From assembly GCA_009746045.1 (NCBI GenBank), contig RPFO01000406.1, forward strand, positions 913,159 through 977,158: a stretch of DNA of 64,000 nucleotides. Reading direction: 5' to 3'. The position numbers and the translations under genes are program-made. Below the pieces are notes generated by a model, which did not search any database, was not told the DNA's origin, and worked only from the letters and a program-made list of their open reading frames with translations. Position 1 is the stretch's first letter. Each line of letters starts with the position of its first letter. Shown here one piece after another: positions 41,309-53,182 of this stretch. This DNA is from Mesostigma viride. Taxonomy: Eukaryota; Streptophyta; Mesostigmatophyceae; Mesostigmatales; Mesostigmataceae.

Positions 41309-41908
41309 TGTCAATCATATTACTCTTAAAATAGAGACTGTATATGCAAAAGGAAAACGTCGAAATGGGCCAGACCTCAGGTAAACACAACAACTCCTCT
41401 GGACACGCGATAAGCATCTTATATGCACTTTCGTCCCAATCTAGCAACAATTCCTTGCCGGTAAAATGTAGGGGGATTTGCTTCTCGCCGTCGTAGGCCT
41501 AATCGCCTGTCAATCCGCAGTTTACTCTCACCCGGGTGAGCGACCGGTAGGGATTTGCTGCGGGAATATCTGTGATGACGGTGGGGTGGAGCACACCGGA
41601 CTAACAATCGTCGGCGCTGGAGTAGGTGTTCAAGCGGCATCTTCGCATTACGGTTCCCAACCACTCAAGCAGTCAACGTCGTAGTTGCTTGCTAAAAAGA
41701 TATTTATAAGTAATATATCGTCTGATGTTTCTTATGGTTGAATGTGTATAATGAACACGGTCCAGCAATGATAACACGACTCTATTGTCACTAGAGAGCA
41801 CTAAGTTCCCAGTAGGTTCGTAGTAGGTTGAGTCTCATACCGGTTATTAGCCCCTATAGCCGGAATTCTCTGCTGCTGGCTGCGGCGTGGGACACAACAA
41901 CAACAGTT

Positions 41909-41945
<37 letters not shown>

Positions 41946-42112
41946 CCGGTAATTAGGTTGAGCTGTTGCAACTTGCAGACTTCAGAGGGATTGTTCGCCT
42001 TAGAAGAATTCGCCATCGTGTTCGCGTGTTCGGTCATTGTTGTTTTCGTTGTTTTCGTCTCTCCCAAATGATAAGTCTGTTATTGAATATATAACTCTGT
42101 TGCACCTTACTC

Positions 42113-42239
42113 GGCATGATTCGTTCATACCAGGCAGAACACACCGCATCCCATCAGACCTGCGAAGTTAAGCTGCCTTGGGCCAGTTTAGTATTGTGAT
42201 CGGTGACGGCACGCGAATCCCTGGTGACGAATTGTACCC
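42113..42239 (+). rRNA. 5S rRNA-like gene, array copy 2
   Basis: Same as copy 1 with one visible substitution (AGTATTGTGATCGG for AGTAGTGTGATCGG). Helix I ends and box A are unchanged. Confidence 0.65.
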
Positions 42240-42561
42240 TTTGCTTCGTTCCCATTTTGGGCAATTTATTTTGCTAGCTCTTACCTACATTTCTTTTGCC
42301 AATGTTTTAACGCACCGCGCCCGCCTTTTCCACCAGGGAATGTCAGTTCACACTACACCGCCTCGCCCGTACGAACACATGTTGTTGTTGTTCTTGTTCT
42401 TGTTCTTGTGTCCCACGCAGCAGTCAGCAGCAGAGAATTCTATTATTAGTGGCCGAGGGCCGGATATATTTAGTATCGGTGGTACTAACGAACACATGTA
42501 GGTTGGATCTACGCATATCAACACTATCTATAATGCCACGTAGGGCGGCGCTGGTCCCGAC

Positions 42562-43550
42562 CAGTGAGGGTTGGGCGTATGTAAAGGGGGTGAGGAGTTG
42601 AAGTAACGTAAACTGACACGTAAAATGGAAAAAAGGGTGGCGTAAAACGTAAAATCGACGTAAAGGTTTACGTAAGGAAAGTAAATACGTAACGTAACGT
42701 AAAAATGTAAAACCACACTAAAGCTCATGCAGAAGCTCATATTTCCCACAATTTCCACAAGATTTCCATGCAAAAACTAGACACTGCACTGTCTGAAGTG
42801 AGACAACTATGCCTAGACGCATCTGTCTGTGCACCACCTGGCGCCGCGCCGACGCGGCGCGACGCAGCGCCATTGGGCCTACAAGAGCCCCATCACCTTG
42901 CAACCACCAGCCGACATTCCCACACGGGTTTACGTTACGTCCAGTTTACGTTATACGTCTTTACGCGTAAAATGACGTAGAAAGGCAACGTAAAGGATGA
43001 CGTACGTAAAGGCATTACGTGCCCATTTTTGCCACGTAAGGCGTATAACCTAAAACACACGTAGTTACGTCAACGTAATTACGTGTTAATTAATTAATTA
43101 ATTAGGAACATAACTCCGTTGGGAGTATATGTACCACATAGCCCAGAGAAGGGGCATAATATGGCCTATCATACATTCTAAGCTACTTCCTGCAAGGGTG
43201 GGAATGTAAAGGACCCTTGCTCTAGGTGCACCAGGGCACTTGCATCCCCATGATATTCAAGCTATGCCCAGCGATCGAAGGGGGAGCCTGTCATGGGGGG
43301 AAGATCAGCATAGCTATACAAAAAGCTAGGGCATGGCGTCTCAGCAGAGAGTGACTCCCTGCATGGGCAAAACATAACTAAATAAAGCTAGGCATCATCT
43401 GGAGGGTGGCTCATCATAGGCACACGTGTACATGATTAAATAAAAGCGCGTGGCTTAGCTGGGATAGTGCCTCTTTTTATTTTTATTACGTGCCTCTTTT
43501 TATTTTAATTACGTGTTCACGTAACGTAAACCCTTTTACGCCCAACCTTG
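42562..43550. mobile_element. hAT-like element with ACGTAA arrays, copy 2
   Basis: Array copy of 25244-26231. TSD-like flanks GTCCCGAC (42554-42561) and GTCCAGAC (43551-43558). Confidence 0.75.
43086..43505 (-). mobile_element. Half-LINE 3' UTR insertion, copy 2
   Basis: Array copy of 25767-26186. TSD TAATTACGTG at 43076-43085 and 43506-43515. Confidence 0.82.
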
Positions 43551-43663
43551 GTCCAGACCACACAGAGCACCAATGGTCCAGGCCATAAAGTACGTAGCGC
43601 GGCGCGACTGCACTGCAGCCCACAGTATGTACTGAACAATTGACACGTCACTGGACCGAGTAA

Positions 43664-44174
43664 AAAAAAAAATTAATTAAATTATAACTGATGACTCCGT
43701 TGGGAGAGCATGTAGCACATTTTCCCTTACTGGATGGATGGAGGTGGGCGAAGCCGCGAAACCGAGCTATTAATCTCAGATTATCAGTACTCTAATTAGC
43801 TAATCTAATCTAGAAAACCCTCGCTACTCTACTACTCAGCGAAGCGCCCCTTCCTCTTGGGGGGAGGGGGCTTGCCCACAGGTGCTGGCGTGTGAGCCTG
43901 GACAATCGTCTTCCCGACTTCTTCTTGTTCTGCATAGCAGTCCATTGAGCAAGAGAGAGGGAGTGAATGCGATGTTCAAACAGGGCTGGGACCACTAGCT
44001 AGGTCGGCCAGCAACTGCTGTGGATAGGTCATGGCATGTTTACCCATCTTTCTAGGAATGTCCTTGGGGCCAGGCCAGGTCAGGATATGCCGCCCCGGCT
44101 GGCCAAGCCACTGGGGGCCGACCCGGCAGACCGAGGTCGGTGTCTACCTGAGTGGTGCGAGTGCTCAAGATGGA
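43664..44174 (-). mobile_element. 5'-truncated type 1 LINE, copy 2
   Basis: Array copy of 26345-26854. TSD TGGACCGAGTAA at 43652-43663 and 44175-44186. Confidence 0.85.
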
Positions 44175-44398
44175 TGGACCGAGTAACAACCGGTCAAAAG
44201 GTCCTAACTACACGTAAACGTAGAAAAGTCAACAGTCGTAACCACGGACTGTTTCGGAATAGTAGCTGAGGCCACCAAGAACGTTAAGCCTCAATCAACT
44301 TACGGCTGTACAAACACAGTTTGTTACCCGCCGTAACACGCTAGGGCTGAGGGTTCGGGATGTGGCCCATCCTGGCCATGCACCCCCTTCTCGAGCCA

Positions 44399-44643
44399 GG
44401 GCCCACGGTCGGTGCCCTTGTGCTGCGCAACCCCAAGACTGCGCAGGGGGCGGCCCAGCACGTCCTTGTCCGGGATCCACTTTCTTTGTGGCTCCTGCGT
44501 CGCCATGACGGCTGGCCAGCCCCTGGATGAACTTCTTTTTCGGGGTTTAACGTACAGCCAGACTAGGCAGCAGTGGGAGGCTGTGCAAGCCCGCATGGGC
44601 ATTCCGGGGATGTTTTCTTTTCACAGCCTCCGACATGGGGGGG
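44399..44643 (+). pseudogene. YR 5' piece without chromovirus, copy 2
   Basis: Uninterrupted version of the copy 1 junction: CAAGCCCGCATGGGC is continuous here, showing the empty site of the chromovirus. Encodes the KTAQGAAQ region and box II HSLRHGGA, with one frameshift near 44525. Confidence 0.82.
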
Positions 44644-45751
44644 CCAACCAGGTAGACACATCACGTGGCCCCCCGCAAGACTGCGCCCAGCTCAGCCTGG
44701 CCGGCACCTACTACTACTCACCTCTGGCCGGGCCCCGCAATGCTAGACGCCGCAAGGCCCTCACCTTCAAAGAATAGCTAGTAGAGGACATGGGGGGTCT
44801 AGGCCTCTCTGTGATTTGGCACAAGATGATGGACATTGAGGCCAACTTGTGCAGGGCCCAGGTCATAGAGTCCTCAACGAACCCCCTCCCGTGGGGATCG
44901 GGCTTCGAAGCGCCCGCGTGTTTGCAAACGCGGGAAGCATGCTAGACAAGACCCCTACTAGGGTAGAGGGCACCATAGATATAGAGTTGGCTTGATGTTG
45001 TAGATAGATTAGACCGGTAGGATTGCGTGTACATACCCATCCATCCATCCATCCATCCATCCATCCATCCATCCATCCATCCATCCATCCATCCATCCAT
45101 CCATCCATCCATCCATCCATCCATCCATCCATCCATCCATCCATCCATCCATCCATCCATCCATCCATCCATCCATCCATCCATCCATCCATCCATCCAT
45201 CCATCCATCCATCCATCCATCCATCCATCCATCCATCCATCCATCCATCCATCCATCCATCCATCCATCCATCCATCCATCCATCCATCCATCCATCCAT
45301 CCATCCATCCATCCATCCATCCATCCATCCATCCATCCATCCATCCATCCATCCATCCATCCATCCATCCATCCATCCATCCATCCATCCATCCATCCAT
45401 CCATCCATCCATCCATCCATCCATCCATCCATCCATCCATCCATCCATCCATCCATCCATCCATCCATCCATCCATCCATCCATCCATCCATCCATCCAT
45501 CCATCCATCCATCCATCCATCCATCCATCCATCCATCCATCCATCCATCCATCCATCCATCCATCCATCCATCCATCCATCCATCCATCCATCCATCCAT
45601 CCATCCATCCATCCATCCATCCATCCATCCATCCATCCATCCATCCATCCATCCATCCATCCATCCATCCATCCATCCATGAGTTCCATCAGGGTTAATG
45701 CTCGTGACTCCCCAACGGGAGCACGATTTTTTGATATACACTAATTAATTA
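44644..45751 (+). mobile_element. Type 3 LINE end with (CATC)n, copy 2
   Basis: Array copy of 37498-38556. TSD ATGGGGGGG at 44635-44643 and 45752-45760. One C fewer in the CCCCCC run changes which frame is open, producing a spurious fusion of YR box II with LINE sequence. Confidence 0.85.
45038..45680. repeat. (CATC)n microsatellite, copy 2 (~643 bp)
   Basis: Pure array, no phase slip seen. Confidence 0.98.
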
Positions 45752-45924
45752 ATGGGGGGGCGACGCACGGCGCCATCGCGGGCGAGTCGGCGGAGGCCAT
45801 TCAGCTGCGCGGCCGGTGGGCTTCGGCCCTCTCGGTCACGCGCTACATTGGCCTCCACCGCAGCCTCCTGGGGCGGGACATCCTGCCCGCCCTCTGGGCT
45901 CAGGCGGCCCGGCCTGGGTTTTGA
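45752..45924 (+). pseudogene. YR C-terminus, copy 2
   Basis: Same as 38557-38730: GATHGAI, RGRWAS, TRYI, stop TGA at 45922-45924. Confidence 0.82.
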
Positions 45925-46227
45925 CCCAGCGGCCTTTGGGCGCCACTTCGGTGGCGTCGAGCTTCCAGTTTTCATCTCTCGCCTTTTAGCTATCAACTGT
46001 CTGTGACCTCACCCTTGTGTGGGAGGTCAGGGGGGGAATTAAATTAAATTAAATTAAATTAAATTAAATTAAATTAAATTAAATCAAATTATAAAATGAC
46101 TCCGGCCGTTGGGAGATCATGTAGCACATAATCCCGTGGATGGATGGAGGGGGGGGGGCAAAGCCGCGAAACCGAACTACATGTAATCTAACTCTAAGCT
46201 AATCTAATCTAGAAAACCCTACTTATT

Positions 46228-49200
46228 CTACTCAGCAAACTGAGCAAAGCGCCCCTTCCGCTTGGGGGGAGGGGGCTTGCCCACAGGGGCGGGCGTAGTA
46301 TGAGCCTGGACAATGGTTTTCCACTGCCTCCTCTTGTCCTGCATAGCAGTCCAAGCAAGAGAGAGGGAGTGAATGCGATGTTCAAACTGCGCTGGGACCA
46401 CTAGGTCAGCCATCAACTGCTGTGGGTAGGTCATGACATGTTTGCCTACCTTCTTAGGAATGTCCTTAGGGCCAGGCCAGGTCAGGATATGCCGTCCTGG
46501 CTGGCCAAGCCGCTGTGGGCCGGCCAGACCGAGGGCGGTGTCTACCTGGCTGGTGCGAGCAAGATGTCCTACGAATGCTGTCCTACGCTGTCTAATCTCG
46601 TCCGAAATGCGAGGCATGCCCTGGTACAAAGATTCTAGATGCCTATGCGTGTCAAACCCTACATTCAGGGCCTGACGGAGCATCCTGGTTACCGTGCCGT
46701 TTAGCTTGGCCGCCATGCAGCGTGTCCGTGAGCGTCCATGCCTCGGCGCCATACGTGAGCATCGTGAGGACCAGGACCTTGAGGAGCATGCGCTTGCGGT
46801 GCTCGCCGAGGACCTTTGAGTGCCAGTAGGTTTTCAGCGAACGATGCCGAGCCCAGGCCAGGCCGATGCGGGTGTCCACATCGGCGGCGGTGTCAGGAAG
46901 CATGCTTCCCAGCATGCAGTTTAAAGCGATCACGAAACGGGACCTCCGTCCCGTCTAGCAGCCGTGGTAGCGGCGGGCGACTGGAAGCCCCAATCACCAT
47001 AGCCTCAGTTTTGACACTAATCTCCAACCCCACCGCCCGCGCCTCCAAACCCAGACAGTCCAGCCAGGTCTGAATGTGCTCCGGGCGCGCGATGAGGGTG
47101 GTGTCGTCCGCATAAATCAAGTCGGCCAGGCGGTAACCAGGTTTAACCCCGCCGTGCGCGCTGTCGTTAAGGATTTCCAAGCCAGGCTCGAACCCCTTAA
47201 TTAAGAGCAGTAAAGCGCGCACGTGCCCGGCGCATGACGTGATCAACGACAATAATGAACATATATGGGGACAGGACACAACCTTGCCACACCCCGTGGT
47301 GAAGCTAGGGGGAATGGTGGGGTGCATGGTGCCTTCCGCAGTCCGCACTACTGCCTGTGAGCCCTCATACAGTCGGCGAATGGCAGCAATAAACGCAGGT
47401 GGCACTCGATCCAGAGCTAGGATGGCCCAAAGAGCCTCCCAGAGGACCGTGTCAAAGGCCTTGATATAGTCAACAAAAATGAAGACCAGCGGCAAACTGT
47501 CAAGGGGAAGGCGATGCACCTCCTCCATCAACCGGCGCACGACAAACACAGCCATGACAGTGTTACGACCACGACGGAAACCCATCTGAGACTCACCCAG
47601 GTGTGGGTCCAGCGCGGCGCGGAGCCTGTGCAGCATCATGCGCATGAAGACCTTCAGCGCGGCGCTCTGGAGGCAGACACCCCGGTAGTTACCGGGGTCA
47701 GCAGCAGAGCCCTTCTTGTACAGCATGACGCGGATGGCCGTCTGCCCGACTCAGCAGGCGGAGGCTCGTCAGAAAGCAGGACACGGTTGCAGAACGCCAG
47801 CAGAAGATCCCTAACCGCCGGATCAGGCCGGGGTCTTCAGCAGCTCAGCAGAAAGGTGGTCGGCACCGACCGCCGCATCGCACCGCGCAGGCGAGCAAGG
47901 GTGCCGTCCAGTTCCTTCAAAGTGAAGGGGGGGACGACGGCGTCAGTGGCAAGGCAGCCCTCCTGCAAGGCGGCTGGGACTTGGTAGTCCGCGGCCGAGG
48001 AGGGTGGCGCAGGCGGCGGCGGGGGTCCGGCAACACCGAGACAGGCGGCCGTCTCGGGGTGAAGCGGCGGGGGAGGGGCGCGAGCCCCACCTGTCAAGGA
48101 AACATTGTGGGCCAACCAGCGGTCAAGGCTGACCGGCGCCGTGCCGTCCCCCGTGTGCTCCACCGGGGTGCGCTGCCGCGCCGGCCGCCGAGCCGGTCGA
48201 GGTGGTACCACATGTCCCTGCCCTGGTTGCGAGCTTGGCAGGCCTTGGCATCTGCGATGCACTTGGCCGCCTCTGCGTCCTGAGCATGGGCGTAGGCCTC
48301 CCCAAGGGCGGCCTTGAGCACCGGTTTCAGCAATGGGTCCCGGTTACGCTTGAGGCGGTGCCGGGCGGCCAAGACCTTGGGGTCCTGGCGGTAGAGCGGG
48401 CCGGGGCGGCGGCGGGGCATGACCGGCAGGTGCCGGGCCGCCAGCAGCGGGGAGCGGGCAGCAAAGCCCGCAAAAATGGCGGCGTTGGGAGCAGCCTGGT
48501 CCAGCTCGTCGACGTCCGCCCGGGCGTCCAGGGCCGACAGGTACTCCAGTCGGCACCGGTTCCGCTCGTGCTCGGCGTCCGTCCAGTCCTCAGGATCTCC
48601 TCGGACCGGGCGTAGAGCAGACCAGTCAGGGCGGGCCACTGGGGCGCGGCGCTTGGATGCGTGGAACCGGAGCCGAATGGTCGCACGCACCAGGCGGTGG
48701 TCAGAGCACACCGTGGGCGTGTCAAACACTCGGGTGTCCAGAACCGAGGTGCACCTAGCTGGGCTGCCGTACCACCACGTAGTCCAGACAGGCCTGTCGG
48801 CCGTTAGGGCCACGGAAAGTGACCAAGTCCTGTGAGGGACGTTGGAAGTGGCAGTTGACAGCAACCATGCATCCCGCTATCCCGCAAAAAGGCAGAAAAC
48901 AGGGGAGTGTTGTCGTTAGCAGCAGTGTCAGCAGGCGCAAAGCGACTGCCAGCAGTGCCCACGGGGAGCGTGGCATTGGCGTCGAGCAGCATAACCAAAA
49001 AGTGGCGGGCCGGAGTGACCCCCTCAAGGCTATGCAAGGAATCGAAGAACTCCTGGCGTTCCGACTCAGCTGGTAGACCACTATGGGGTGCGTAGCCCAC
49101 CCCCACCGTGAGGTGGTGCTTAGACCGCCCCTCGACGGAGGTGAAATGTGCTACCATAAGGCGTGGGGTGAGAAACTGCAGCGTGCTGAGGCTAGCAACT

Positions 49201-49760
49201 GCCAACGGCGAGCACAAAAGACCAACACCACCTTGGCCTGGTGTGCCACTGCCAGCGAAATAAAACCGCCAGCCACCTGCAAGGCGGTTAGTGCTCACCG
49301 TGCCAAATGGCACCGTGCGACGGTGCTCCTGCACACCGAGAATAGATACACGATGTGCAATGCAAAATGCGACTAGCTCCTCTACCCGGTAGCTATGGTC
49401 GTCATCTGCTAGCAATGTACGTGCGTTAAAAGTCGCGAGGGCCAAGGATGCCTGCTGGCCCACCAGGGGAGAACGGCGATGGAGGATGGGGGTGGATGTG
49501 GCGGGGGGTGGAGGTGGGGGTGGAACGGGGGGGGGAAGGGAAGCGGAGGAAATAGTGCTTTTCATCGCATTTATTTTGTCCTGCAGGCGTAGGATGCGAG
49601 CCTGCCGCCTGCTCTGGGTATTCGGGGATGCTTGCGCAACGCAGAGGCGTAGAAAATCTAGCATGCGTTGGGTGTTGCTAATCTTGCTGCTGAGAGCTGT
49701 CGTTCTAGCCCGAGATACCGGCACCACCATGTGTCTCAGTCGACTGTGAGGTCGATGCAT
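46228..49760 (-). pseudogene. Type 1 LINE ORF2: endonuclease, RT (RTE-like), frameshifted
   Basis: Order on the minus strand: AP-type endonuclease with LATFNARTLL, ILGVQEHRR (catalytic Glu), GQGGVGLL, LVMLLDANA, then CLDYVVVR and, after frameshifts near 48830, CSDHRLVRATI (catalytic Asp-His). RT with NYRGVCLQSAALKVF, QMGFRRGRNT, FVDYIKAFDTVLW (motif A), LADLIYADDTTLIA (motif C), LTMLTYGAEAWTLT, SDEIRQRRTAFVGHLARTS, and an end KGRFAQFAE at the stop (46228-46230). The motif B region (FTTGCGKVVSCPHI) is altered, and shifts also occur near 47730-47840 and 46900-46750. Not functional as read. Confidence 0.88.
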
Positions 49761-49836
49761 GGGAGTGGAACGGGGGATTGTTTAGAGGCTGTCCCCGAAG
49801 CCTGTTAGCCGCGAGCCGACGAGTGGGGTTGTCTAC

Positions 49837-50448
49837 TTACTGGAACCACCAGGGGCAGCACGCTTCGCACCACGAGACTCCACACGAGACTCCACATTGT
49901 CGGCCGGCGTCTACACGGACACCATCCAGGTAAGCACCAAAACGACCATCCCGCAACAGTCGCAGCTGCACACGCTTACCCCCCGGTACGCACTCGCCTC
50001 GTGCCACCACCACCTTCTCGCTATCAGTCCAGCACTTGCTCCTCGCCGCCAGCTGTGCCGGGGTGTAGTCTTCATCCATGCTGATGGGGTGGCCCTTGAG
50101 CAGACGACGGGCTCCCATCACCCGTTTCTGGTCGTTCACGGTGGCCATGGTGACCAGGACCAGGCCAGCTGGGCCTGGCAGGCGGATGGCCCTGTCAATG
50201 GTCACGTGATCGCACAGCTGCAGCAACCCCAAGAACGCGGGGCCCCGCAAGGCCTCGGTAAGTGCTTGTGCGGTGTCATGCTTGCCCTTCTCAACATTCT
50301 TGAGAATGATATTGCGTTGTCTGAGCTGAGCCACATTCTGTGACGCGACTGCGGTGGCAGCCGACTTAGCCGCCTGGGCGACTATGGCATCCAGGTTCTT
50401 CCCCGCCGCGTCCGCGAACGTGACCCGCTTGGGGGGGGGGGTGGCCAT
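49837..50448 (-). CDS. Type 1 LINE ORF1, C-terminal part (RNA-binding)
   Basis: About 203 codons from ATG at 50448 (MATPPPKRVTF). A helical stretch (AKSAATAVASQNVAQLRQRN) leads into NIILKNVEKG, the start of an RRM-like fold, then GLVLVTMATVNDQKRVMGAR and MDEDYTPAQLAARSKCW, the L1-type ORF1 C-terminal pattern. ORF1 proteins form trimers that coat LINE RNA. A poly-C run of ten follows the ATG, and the last ~25 residues (CGVSCGVSWCEACC) look out of frame. The ATG is the target site of the type 2 LINE insertion. Confidence 0.75.
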   Translation of the reverse strand: MATPPPKRVTFADAAGKNLDAIVAQAAKSAATAVASQNVAQLRQRNIILKNVEKGKHDTAQALTEALRGPAFLGLLQLCDHVTIDRAIRLPGPAGLVLVTMATVNDQKRVMGARRLLKGHPISMDEDYTPAQLAARSKCWTDSEKVVVARGECVPGGKRVQLRLLRDGRFGAYLDGVRVDAGRQCGVSCGVSWCEACCPWWFQ

Positions 50449-50548
50449 TAATTAATTAATTAATTAATAGACACGTGACTGCGTCACGTGAGCATAAGTC
50501 CTCAGTGGATCGAGGGGAACATGGGATGGAATGGATGGTATAAGCTAT

Positions 50549-53150
50549 CTAGGTCCTAGTTACAGGGGTGTGGGCACCGCGGCCCGAATCGCTATGAATG
50601 CCATACTTGGTCACACGCGGAGCCCCCACAGGCTTGGGGGTGGTCTCCTTCATCACTACTTGCCATCTATCCTTGCGCACCATCTGCCTCCATATTACAG
50701 ACAAACCAGGAGGCTGCCCGGGGGTGAGCCCGTCACGTCTAGTGTAGCACATGTCCATGCCGAGTCCATCACGAAAAGTGCACGGGTGGCGGCCCTGCCG
50801 CGCGCGGCCGGGGGCACGCCAGGTGAGGACATATCGCCCAGGCTGGGCGGGCTTGGTGCCAGCTAGTCTATCTGATGTATCTACCTGATCTGTGCGGGCC
50901 AGGTGCCCGGCTAGGCCCAGGCGCCTGTGCCTAAGAATGTGGGAAACATAGGGCAAATCAGCGTACAAATCCTCATTACTAATGTGCAAACCAAAGGGGA
51001 TGTTAACTCGTCGTCTGTCCCAACTCAGTCCTAATAATAGGACTGAGTTGACCTTTTTCAACCGTGTGTAGTGACTAGGTGGGGGGTCCATCCAAGATGC
51101 TTAGATGTGGGTCTATGGAGTATTTGATGTCCTCTTGCTGGCAAAAATACTACATCAGTGAAAACTTGACCCAAACTCCTAAAAATTACATGGATGTATG
51201 GCACCGTCGGCGAATTTGCATTTTTGTGTGGAAGCATGAGTGGCAAAAATTGAATAAATTCCATATGCATGTTAAAAAAATACAGGCATGTAAACAATAT
51301 AGTTCTTGACCTGTGGCAAAAAACTGGACTCAATTTGGCCACTGGCACTGCCTGCAACACGCCAAATACTGCCAGTCCTATACATAGGACTGGGCCATGC
51401 TAGCAATTTGCAAGCATGTAAGTGCGGTCATACTTCATAGTAGCGTGGCCACAAACCATGTCAATCAGCGCATTTCCCTTCAGGCATAATAGGAAAACAT
51501 ACTTGCATCATCATATTGCAGTTATATTGTACCTTAGTATGTGTGAAAGCCTATGCATACATATAGGGAATGCGTATGGATACGTAGCTACCAAGGGATG
51601 TATTATAAGTAATAACCACCGATATAATGGGTAGGTTAGTCACATTTAATTGTTCTTTACAAGAATGGACATGGATAAAACTGTATTACCTTGCCATGAC
51701 ATGGCCAAGATACCTGCTGGCACATTATGACAGTGGTTTATCACCAAGATTTTTCACTCACCCGTATAAGCTTGACAGTACCCTTGACGCAGCCCATGAC
51801 CACACAATCATGCAGTATGAACATAGCAAGAGAATAACTAACATCTATGAAAGTGTTTTAACCCATTCAGCACCTAAAACCTTGTACAGCCACGCTACGG
51901 TAAGGCAAATGCCTGGTAAGATCATCTAAAAATATGGTTTTAGAGAGGGGCAGGCAACGGTCAAGAAAGAGCAGCAAGACTCAAAACTGACAGCGCATCG
52001 CAAGCTTAAACTCATGTAAGAATACCAAGAAACGATGAAGCAGCGATATTCCAGCTTTACCTGGCACGGCTGGCGTTACCTTGGCCCAGGCGGTGCCTGC
52101 AAAAGTGGCACTTTGCGGCACACAAACCATGACGTGACAGAGTGGTCGAAATCATCAAATCTTTACTGCCACTAGACTTAATCTACGACAATACATGATA
52201 AAAGGTAGAAAGAAACCTATAAACCCTTCGATTTGATCCGGGAATCAATTGTAGTAATCCATTCCGTCGACCTGCCTAATCGCAGATTTTTCCAGCAAGA
52301 ACAGTGCCGACACCCAGTAAATCGCATCCCCGCGAGGTTAAAATTCACTTGTATCATCTTTAGGACATAAAAAATCTATTTCCTGGGTTTGGCCCGCAAA
52401 ATCGTCCGAAAACGTAAACTGCATGCATGGGCGCAAGCCGCCATGGCTAGGTCGTGCATTTCCGAAACTCACGTTTCGCGTGAAAATGTACCCTTACCAC
52501 CTGTACTTTCACCGTACGGTTAGCCGCCCAAACCAAATCCAAAAAAATCCCAAAAATATGTCCAAGAAAGATCTTTTCAAGTAGTATTTGAATAAATTTT
52601 GAGAAAATTTTTCTGCCAAATATTCCGACCGGGGCGAATTTTCTACAAAACCTCAAAATTAGGTCCTAAAATTAGGACTGAGGTGAACTCAGTCCTAAAA
52701 TTAGGACCAGGGACAGACGACGAGTTAAGGGCCTTGCGCAGCATCTTGGTGACGGCGCCGTCGAGTCGTTGCTCCAGCTCCTGCATCAGTGTCCACGTCT
52801 CGGCGCCGTAGGTCAGGATCGTCAGAATGACGACCTTGAAGAGGTCACGCTTGACGATCCGGGGTAGGGCGGGGTTGCTCCACCAGCGGCGGTGGTCATG
52901 GAGGTGCGCCCACGCCATGCCGATCCGTGTCGTCATGTCGTCCTCGCAGTCGGGAAGCCAACTGCCGAGCAGCTTGAAGCGGCCTGAAGGAGGGTAGTTG
53001 ACCTCGGCATCGTCTAAGAGGCGGAGTGTGGGTGGGGGCCCTGCCATGCCGAGGGCCAGGGCCTCCGTTTTGGGGCTGATTTCTAGACCAACCGCCCGAG
53101 CCTCGAGCGCCAGGCAGTCCAGCCAAAGTTGGGCAGACTCCGGCTTCTCG
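50549..53150 (-). pseudogene. Type 2 LINE RT C-terminus (split)
   Basis: From 53150: LIEKPESAQLWLDCLALEA, LLGSWLPDCEDDMTTRIGMA, LTYGAETWTLMQELEQRL, TKMLRKALN; interrupted by 51007-52724; then IPFGLHISNEDLYADLP, HRRLGLAGHLARTDQVDTS, PAQPGRYVLTWRAPG, GLSVIWRQMVRKDRW, ending at TAG near 50549. Unlike the 20040-21289 copy it has no self-insertion, so it gives the uninterrupted sequence for that one, and the reverse. Confidence 0.85.
51007..52724. mobile_element. 1.7-kb transposon with TTAA duplication and CTCGTCGTCTGTCCC ends
   Basis: Perfect 15-bp terminal inverted repeats CTCGTCGTCTGTCCC, flanked by TTAA (51003-51006 and 52725-52728). The uninterrupted LINE at 20508-20515 has a single TTAA (GCCCTTAACATCCC). 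Inside both ends are ACTCAGTCCTAAT / TAGGACTGAGT hairpins. TTAA duplication is typical of piggyBac and Kolobok elements. No transposase; the interior (51050-52640) has no recognised gene. Confidence 0.9.
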
Positions 53151-53182
53151 ATGAGCGTGGCCATGGCCGCCTTTAATTCCAG

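Larger units (their letters stand above)
50449..53156 (-). mobile_element. 5'-truncated type 2 LINE in ORF1 start codon, TSD GTGGCCAT
   Basis: Tail (TTAA)n at 50449-50468 and hairpin CACGTGACTGCGTCACGTG at 50474-50492. TSD GTGGCCAT at 50441-50448 and 53157-53164, which is the reverse complement of the ORF1 start ATGGCCAC. It begins within the RT just after YADD (TLIEKPESAQLWLDC). A TTAA transposon is inserted at 51007-52724. Confidence 0.88.

Noticed and set aside
44412-44777. 121-codon frame joining YR box II to a Tyr-rich tail
   Set aside because: The tail is LINE sequence read out of frame across the insertion at 44644; the real YR C-terminus is at 45752.
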